Origin: Aestuariibaculum sp. M13
GTDB taxonomy: Bacteria; Bacteroidota; Bacteroidia; Flavobacteriales; Flavobacteriaceae
Direction of reading: 5' to 3'
DNA: 64,000 nucleotides
Assembly: GCF_024723255.1 (NCBI RefSeq)
Contig: NZ_JANIAC010000003.1
Coordinates: 62,001 to 126,000, forward strand
The translations under genes and the position numbers were made by a program. Below, in pieces: positions 59,513 to 64,000 of this stretch; within the stretch, counting starts at the first letter, position 1, and every line of letters starts with the position of its first letter. The notes beneath the pieces were generated by a model. The model made no database searches. It had not been told where the DNA came from and saw only the letters and a program-made list of their open reading frames with translations.

Positions 59513-60598
59513 TTATCCTAAGATTCTATCCACTAATTTTTGTTTCGCCACTTCATCGTCGCCATGAAGCCATTGAATCACGTTATTTTGCCAGATGGCA
59601 TCACGGTCGTTTTCGTTAATGATTTTACGCTCCATAGCCAAATCTAAAATTTTACCAGGGTAGGAGGATTGTTTAATGCTTTCCATTTCACCTAGCGGAT
59701 AAGGGTCATCTAAGCCCATCAACACCTGTTTAACGCCTTGGTTTTTTATCAATAATTCTAAAGAACCGGTATCGTGTACCAGCGTGTCGAAAAAGATGTT
59801 TTTATGTCCCACAGCTTTTCGCGGGTGGTGTTTGCCTTCAAACAGATCAGGACGTCCATCAAACCCTTGTATACGTCGTCCGAGATTTATTTGAGCTAAC
59901 TGCCCGCCATGCGCAAAACACGTGCGCATATTCGGGTATTTTTCCTGATAGCCGTTTAAGGTTAAAAAATGATAAGCGTCAGCACATTGTGCCAGCATCC
60001 AGATAAGGTGAAATCGCCAGGAGGTATTTTCTAGTTTTATAAACTTTTCACCGTCGTATGGGTGAATTTCTACAGCAAGATTGTATTTGTTAGCCAGTTC
60101 AAAAATGGGTTCGTTTTCTTCATCAAAAATACAACGCCAGGTACCAATGGTGTCCATATAGTGCGTTGGTAAACATAGCAGACTCATACCGTTTTCTTCT
60201 ACACAACGCTCAATTTCCCAACAAGCACTTCTAACAAATCCTGGGTGTACTACAAACCCGCAGGTAAATTTACTTGGGTATTGGTGTTGAATACGGGCAT
60301 TAAAATCGTTTTGAAAACGTAGGGCCTGTTTCATTTCCTCAACACGCAAACCATTACCATAAAGCTGAGAAAGGTTTAATACCACGGCATGATCGATTTT
60401 GTAACGCTCCATCCATTCCAACTTTTCATGCAGGAAGAAGCTGGAATCCGTAACCGGACGTTTCCAATCTTTTTGTAGCATAAATTTTCGGTCTTTATCC
60501 ACCCAAAAAATGCCTTTTTCACGCATAAAATCTGGAATTTCTTCAGGGTAGGGCAAAAGGTGTGAGTGTCCGTTAATTCGAAGTTTACGTTGTTCCAT
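59513..60598 (-). CDS. nbaD: 2-amino-3-carboxymuconate-6-semialdehyde decarboxylase (ACMSD)
   Basis: 361 residues, amidohydrolase superfamily. Metal ligands: H11-x-H13 in 'NGHSHLLP', a histidine in 'VEIHPYDG', one in 'FAHGGQ' and the Asp in 'MGLDDPYPLGE', which corresponds to the G-S-D-x-P-F-P-L-G-E motif of ACMSD. It decarboxylates the ring-opened product of 3-hydroxyanthranilate, preventing its cyclisation to quinolinate. Thirty-one bases after nbaC, so co-transcribed. About 25 residues longer than the Pseudomonas enzyme, mainly near the N-terminus (FWVDKDRKFML...). Confidence 0.9.
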   Translation of the reverse strand: MEQRKLRINGHSHLLPYPEEIPDFMREKGIFWVDKDRKFMLQKDWKRPVTDSSFFLHEKLEWMERYKIDHAVVLNLSQLYGNGLRVEEMKQALRFQNDFNARIQHQYPSKFTCGFVVHPGFVRSACWEIERCVEENGMSLLCLPTHYMDTIGTWRCIFDEENEPIFELANKYNLAVEIHPYDGEKFIKLENTSWRFHLIWMLAQCADAYHFLTLNGYQEKYPNMRTCFAHGGQLAQINLGRRIQGFDGRPDLFEGKHHPRKAVGHKNIFFDTLVHDTGSLELLIKNQGVKQVLMGLDDPYPLGEMESIKQSSYPGKILDLAMERKIINENDRDAIWQNNVIQWLHGDDEVAKQKLVDRILG

Positions 60599-60629
60599 AG
60601 TTGTTTAGAACTGATTTCAATTTCTAAAA

Positions 60630-61166
60630 TTAATCTTCAATCTTTACTTTTTTTGGTGGTTCCATCGTTGCACCGCAATTCGGACAGGTACGCTTGTCGA
60701 GGTCACTGTAATAGGTGTCGAAAATTTTAGGCATATCGGTTTCAATATTATCTAAAGTAAAATCTTCTTCGTACAATTTTGTGGTACAGGATTCGCAAAA
60801 CCAAAGCAGTGCATCTTTCATGCCTTCGGGGCGTTTGTATTCGATAACCAGACCAACCGTATTGGCACCACGTTGCGGTGAATGCGGTACTTTTGGAGGA
60901 AGTAAATAAATATCACCCTCTTTAATATGCACGTCTTTAGGTTCGCCGTTATCAATAATTTTTAAAACAATATCGCCTTCCACCTGATAAAAAAATTCCG
61001 CTGTTTCGTTATAATGGTAGTCTTTTCTGCTGTTAGGTCCGCCAACCACCATGACAATAAAATCGCCGTCTTTCCATACCACTTTATTGCCTACCGGTGG
61101 TTTTAAAAGATGACGGTTTTCTTCAATCCAGACTTTAAAATTTAAAGGAGAAACTAATTTACTCAT
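60630..61166 (-). CDS. nbaC: 3-hydroxyanthranilate 3,4-dioxygenase
   Basis: 178 residues, cupin fold. The Fe(II) ligands are H51, E57 and H95 (DYHYNETAEFFY ... LPPKVPHSPQR), and R47 and R99 match the substrate-binding arginines, at the same positions as in the Cupriavidus enzyme. The bacterial C-terminal rubredoxin-like site has C-x2-C in 'WFCESCTT' and C-x2-C in 'RTCPNCGAT'. It opens the ring of 3-hydroxyanthranilate to 2-amino-3-carboxymuconate semialdehyde. nbaD follows after 31 bases. An intergenic repeat lies upstream of the start. Confidence 0.95.
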   Translation of the reverse strand: MSKLVSPLNFKVWIEENRHLLKPPVGNKVVWKDGDFIVMVVGGPNSRKDYHYNETAEFFYQVEGDIVLKIIDNGEPKDVHIKEGDIYLLPPKVPHSPQRGANTVGLVIEYKRPEGMKDALLWFCESCTTKLYEEDFTLDNIETDMPKIFDTYYSDLDKRTCPNCGATMEPPKKVKIED

Positions 61167-61179
61167 AGTTTTATGTTTT

Positions 61180-61236
61180 GGACGTGCCCCTTCGGGTCGG
61201 GCTTTCCGCGCTACATGGTGGCTTGCTGCAAATACC
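61180..61236. repeat. Dispersed intergenic repeat, copy B
   Basis: Starts ggacgtgccccttcgggtcg; a ccc/ggg hairpin (loop cttc) at its left end, then gggctttccgcgctacatgg. Homologous to copy A at 58673 with about two thirds of positions shared by eye. It lies just upstream of nbaC. Confidence 0.7.
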
Positions 61237-61309
61237 TGTATTCACGAATTCATTAATTTTAAATTAATAATTAATGAGTAATCCCTCACGCAATGATTCA
61301 TTTCTAAAG

Positions 61310-62092
61310 TTACAAACTTTTTGTGCGTCCGCCATCAACAGGAATGTTAATTCCGTTTATGTAACTCGCTGCTTCACTTGCTAAGAATACAATGGCATTG
61401 GCCGTTTCTTCTGGCTGGGCGAAACGTTTGGCTGGCGTGTAGTTTTTCATTATTTCTGCCATGTCTTCCACGGTACGACCTTCATTTTTAGCTTTTATTT
61501 GTATAATTTCGTTTAGACGTTCGGTTTCGGTAAAACCGGGTAGTACATTGTTTACCGTGATGCCAAAGGCAGCAACTTCGGTAGCCAGTGTTTTACTCCA
61601 GTTTCCCACAGCACCTCGAATGGTGTTACTTACGCCAAGTCCAGGGATAGGTTCTTTAACCGATGTAGAAATGATATTCACAATTCTACCAAACCCTTCA
61701 TCTTTCATAAATGGAATGGTAGACTGCGCCAGCACATGATTGCATTTTAAATGCTGAATAAAGGAATTATCGAATTCATCGAGACTGGCGTTAATAATTT
61801 CACCACTTCTTGGCCCTCCAGTATTATTAATTAGAATATGAAATCCATGGTGTTTTTCAACATACTTAATCACTTGTTCCTGTAAATCTCTAGGGTTAGA
61901 GAAATCGGCAACAATAAAATCGTGTTTGTCGCTATTGGGTAATTCGGTAAGTACTTGTTTTAGTTTGTCCCGGTTCCTGGCAACTAAGGTGATTATGGCA
62001 CCTTCTTCGGCTAGTGCTATGGCTGTAGCTTTACCAATTCCGGCGGTACTTCCGCAAACTAAAGCGTATTTGTTTTTTAAGTTTAAATTCAT
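61310..62092 (-). CDS. Atypical short-chain dehydrogenase/reductase lacking the YxxxK motif
   Basis: 260 residues. NAD(P)-binding 'CGSTAGIGKATA' (G-x3-G-x-G), 'LINNTGGP' (N-N-x-G) and 'NIISTS' are normal SDR features, as is the C-terminal 'ASEAASYINGINIPVDGG'. Where SDRs have Y-x3-K, this protein has S155-x3-R159 in 'GVSNTIRGAVGNWSK'. A divergent subgroup of SDRs is known with such SNxxR sequences; their chemistry may differ. It lies between nbaE and nbaC, so it probably serves the pathway. Reaction unknown. Confidence 0.85.
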   Translation of the reverse strand: MNLNLKNKYALVCGSTAGIGKATAIALAEEGAIITLVARNRDKLKQVLTELPNSDKHDFIVADFSNPRDLQEQVIKYVEKHHGFHILINNTGGPRSGEIINASLDEFDNSFIQHLKCNHVLAQSTIPFMKDEGFGRIVNIISTSVKEPIPGLGVSNTIRGAVGNWSKTLATEVAAFGITVNNVLPGFTETERLNEIIQIKAKNEGRTVEDMAEIMKNYTPAKRFAQPEETANAIVFLASEAASYINGINIPVDGGRTKSL

Positions 62093-62095
62093 AGG

Positions 62096-62190
62096 CTTTC
62101 CTGCGTAGGCAGAAATCTTTTAAAGTTAATTATTTAGTTTATTGTGATGCTTAAACTACCTTTCGACTGCGCTCAAGGTGACATCTTCTG
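62096..62190. repeat. Further intergenic repeat-like sequences between SDR and nbaE
   Basis: Two GC-richer motifs in the gap: ctttcctgcgtaggcagaaa (62099-62118), which is imperfectly self-complementary, and ctttcgactgcgctcaaggt (62161-62180). Both have the look of short dispersed elements found many times in flavobacterial genomes, but only single copies are in this window. The rest of the gap is AT-rich. Confidence 0.45.
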
Positions 62191-62204
62191 CATTACAAGT
62201 TGTA

Positions 62205-63641
62205 TCAATATTTTATGCATACATTTTTAGTTTCGGTAAAAAAGCGTAAGGCTTCAAAACCACCCTCGCGTCCAACACCTGAAGCTTTCATACCTCCAAA
62301 AGGTGTTCGTAAATCTCGTAACATCCAAGTGTTTACCCAAATGATTCCGGCTTGTAATTGATTACTTAAGCGCATGGTGCGTTTTAAATCGTTAGTCCAA
62401 AGCGTAGCCGATAAACCGTATTTTACCTGATTGGCCACTTGTAACACGTCATCCTCACTTTCAAACGGCATGATGCTTACTATAGGTCCAAATATTTCTT
62501 CCTGATTTAGTTTACAATCATTACTAGTAACTTCAACAATGGTGGGTTCTACATAATCCCCGTTTTCGTAGCCTTCAATAATAATTTTGTTACCACCGCA
62601 TAAAATAATGTGTTCTTTTTTCGCGATATCAATATACTTTAAAATCTTTTCAACATGTTGTTTTGAAACTAAAGCGCCAATATCAGTATCTTGATTTGAT
62701 GGATGACCAACTTTTAATTGTTTTACTTTATTTACAAAATCAGTTTTAAATTGTTCGTAAATGGAATGTTCTACAAAAATACGACTTCCACATAAGCAAA
62801 TCTGCCCCTGATTGGAGAACGAAGACCTAACGGTTGTTTCTAACATGTCCTTATAGTCGCAGTCTGCAAAAATGATATTCGGATTTTTACCACCAAGTTC
62901 TAAAGATAATTTTTTGAACATAGGAGCTGCAGTTTTTGCAATATGTGCCCCGGTTTTTGTGCCTCCAGTAAAGGAAATGGCTTTAATATCTGGGTGTTCA
63001 ATTATGGCTTGTCCGGTTGTAGAACCTAACCCATGCACAATATTTAGCACGCCTTTAGGTAAGCCTGCTTCGTTACAAATGTCTCCCAGTAAATAAGCTG
63101 TTGCAGGAGTGATTTCACTGGGTTTAGCAACCACACAATTACCAGCTGCAATCGCAGGTGCAATTTTCCAGGTAAATAAATACAACGGAAGATTCCATGG
63201 AGAAATACAACCAACAACTCCGATGGGTTGTCTTAAGGTATAGTTTACAGCATCCAAACCAATGCTTTGATGGCTTTCACTTGAAAACTGTGTGATGGCA
63301 TGCGCAAAAAAACGGAAGTTACTTGCTGCTCGGGGGATATCGATGGTTTTGGCTAAATGTATGGGTTTACCATTATCTTTGCTTTCTATTTCCGCAAAGC
63401 GATCTAAATTCGCTTCAATGAGTTCGGAAATTTTTGTTAAAATCCGACTGCGTTCTTCCAGTGTGGTTTGTGACCAACTTGGAAACGCCGATTGTGCTGC
63501 TATGTATGCATTGTCTACATCTTCTTTTCCCGAATTTGGTAAACTACCATAAATTTCTCCATTTGCAGGGCAGTAGTTGTCCAGCCATTCATTAGATAAT
63601 GGATCATGAAAATTACCATTTATGTAGTTTTGGATTTTCAA
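62205..63641 (-). CDS. nbaE: 2-aminomuconic 6-semialdehyde dehydrogenase (aldehyde dehydrogenase family)
   Basis: 478 residues. ALDH landmarks: '[30 protein letters not shown]', '[14 protein letters not shown]', the base in '[10 protein letters not shown]' and the catalytic Cys in '[11 protein letters not shown]', then '[13 protein letters not shown]' and '[15 protein letters not shown]'. By family pattern and context (between a RidA-like deaminase and nbaC/nbaD) it should oxidise 2-aminomuconate semialdehyde with NAD+. It overlaps the upstream gene by 4 bases (ATGA), so translation is coupled. A hydroxymuconic semialdehyde substrate would be the alternative. Confidence 0.88.
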   Translation of the reverse strand: MKIQNYINGNFHDPLSNEWLDNYCPANGEIYGSLPNSGKEDVDNAYIAAQSAFPSWSQTTLEERSRILTKISELIEANLDRFAEIESKDNGKPIHLAKTIDIPRAASNFRFFAHAITQFSSESHQSIGLDAVNYTLRQPIGVVGCISPWNLPLYLFTWKIAPAIAAGNCVVAKPSEITPATAYLLGDICNEAGLPKGVLNIVHGLGSTTGQAIIEHPDIKAISFTGGTKTGAHIAKTAAPMFKKLSLELGGKNPNIIFADCDYKDMLETTVRSSFSNQGQICLCGSRIFVEHSIYEQFKTDFVNKVKQLKVGHPSNQDTDIGALVSKQHVEKILKYIDIAKKEHIILCGGNKIIIEGYENGDYVEPTIVEVTSNDCKLNQEEIFGPIVSIMPFESEDDVLQVANQVKYGLSATLWTNDLKRTMRLSNQLQAGIIWVNTWMLRDLRTPFGGMKASGVGREGGFEALRFFTETKNVCIKY

Positions 63642-64000
63642 CTTGTCTGTTTTTTAAATGCCGTAACTTTTATTTCAACTACCAAATCGGGATGTGGTAA
63701 TTGATGAACCGCCACTGTGGTTCTTGTTGGGCCGGTTTCCTTATCAAAAAACTCAGCGTAAGCTTTGTTATAGCCTGCAAAATCGTTCATATTAACAAGA
63801 AAGGTGGTCACATCAACAATATCTTTCAAGGTAGCGCCTTCTTGGGCTAAATTTTTTTCAATGTTTTTTATAACTTCACGTGTTTGAACCTCAATATTTA
63901 AATGTTTCGTTCCCATGTTATCAATAACATCAACACCAGCAATAGAATTGTCAGGTCGACGGGAACTAGTTCCGGAAACGAATATAAAATCGCCCACACG
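63638..64000 (-). CDS. nbaF: 2-aminomuconate deaminase, RidA family (5' end beyond window)
   Basis: The frame remains open to the window edge (reading [10 protein letters not shown] at the end), so the start is outside; a GTG at 63997 is internal. RidA/YjgF features: '[18 protein letters not shown]', '[29 protein letters not shown]' (in parts), '[26 protein letters not shown]' with the active-site arginine in T-R-T-T. RidA-like 2-aminomuconate deaminases occur in nba/amn clusters, and the gene overlaps nbaE by 4 bases. It releases NH3 from 2-aminomuconate to give 4-oxalocrotonate-type products. Confidence 0.85.
   Translation of the reverse strand, partial: RVGDFIFVSGTSSRRPDNSIAGVDVIDNMGTKHLNIEVQTREVIKNIEKNLAQEGATLKDIVDVTTFLVNMNDFAGYNKAYAEFFDKETGPTRTTVAVHQLPHPDLVVEIKVTAFKKQTS

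Noticed and set aside
1-64000. CRISPR arrays, rRNA genes, insertion sequences or prophage
   Set aside because: No regularly spaced direct repeats, rRNA-like segments, transposase, integrase or phage structural genes were seen in the translations or the bases.

Overview
The window is chromosomal DNA from a member of the Bacteroidota, most likely a marine Flavobacteriaceae species. The support is AT-rich sequence, many promoters of the Bacteroidota TAnnTTTG type, many small secreted lipoproteins, a complete Na+-pumping NADH:quinone oxidoreductase, two type IX secretion genes (porT and the 'plug' protein) and a lipidated TamA homologue (TamL). No phage, transposase, CRISPR array or rRNA was seen. 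One tRNA (Gly, anticodon TCC) is present.

Layout. 1-8012 (+): an accessory-looking block with two short-chain dehydrogenases, several lipoproteins and small outer-membrane proteins, and a tightly packed operon of a 599-residue lipoprotein of unknown role, a radical SAM protein and a fatty acid hydroxylase-type di-iron protein. A lipoprotein/barrel gene pair (1492-2454) recurs as a truncated barrel remnant plus intact lipoprotein (7399-8012) on the far side of this operon. 8092-18988 (mostly -): housekeeping genes pnp, rpsO, accD, fbaA, tamL, an rRNA methyltransferase (+), porT and ubiE. 19250-25266 (+): trkA-trkH potassium uptake, then an imelysin/di-heme cytochrome lipoprotein pair. 25318-31115: aminotransferase and acyl desaturase, rsmG (+), a TPR protein and pruA. 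31261-35159: an NRDE/TANGO2-like gene coupled to an LRAT-like gene of unknown function (+), then apaG and the T9SS plug gene (-).

35331-41526 (+): nqrABCDEF. The flavin transferase apbE that should mature NqrB and NqrC lies 3.7 kb downstream (45205). Between them on the minus strand are a cytochrome c, two small cysteine-containing proteins and a DASS-type carboxylate transporter. 46181-51002 (-): a map-led operon, a HAD phosphatase and gpmI. 51255-58662: ankyrin protein, GNAT, tRNA-Gly, pepE, two related carboxypeptidase-regulatory-domain proteins, an M1 metallopeptidase and tatA. 58814-64000 (-): an O-methyltransferase and the lower kynurenine (3-hydroxyanthranilate) pathway: aminomuconate deaminase (cut by the window edge), aminomuconic semialdehyde dehydrogenase, an atypical SDR, 3-hydroxyanthranilate dioxygenase and ACMS decarboxylase. 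Divergent copies of short intergenic repeats punctuate this last region.

The most unusual items are the lipoprotein-radical SAM-hydroxylase operon inside a broken duplication, the TANGO2-like/LRAT-like translationally coupled pair, an SDR in the kynurenine cluster that has lost the YxxxK dyad, an AccD without its zinc finger, and promoter boxes that sit directly against start codons (candidate leaderless mRNAs).
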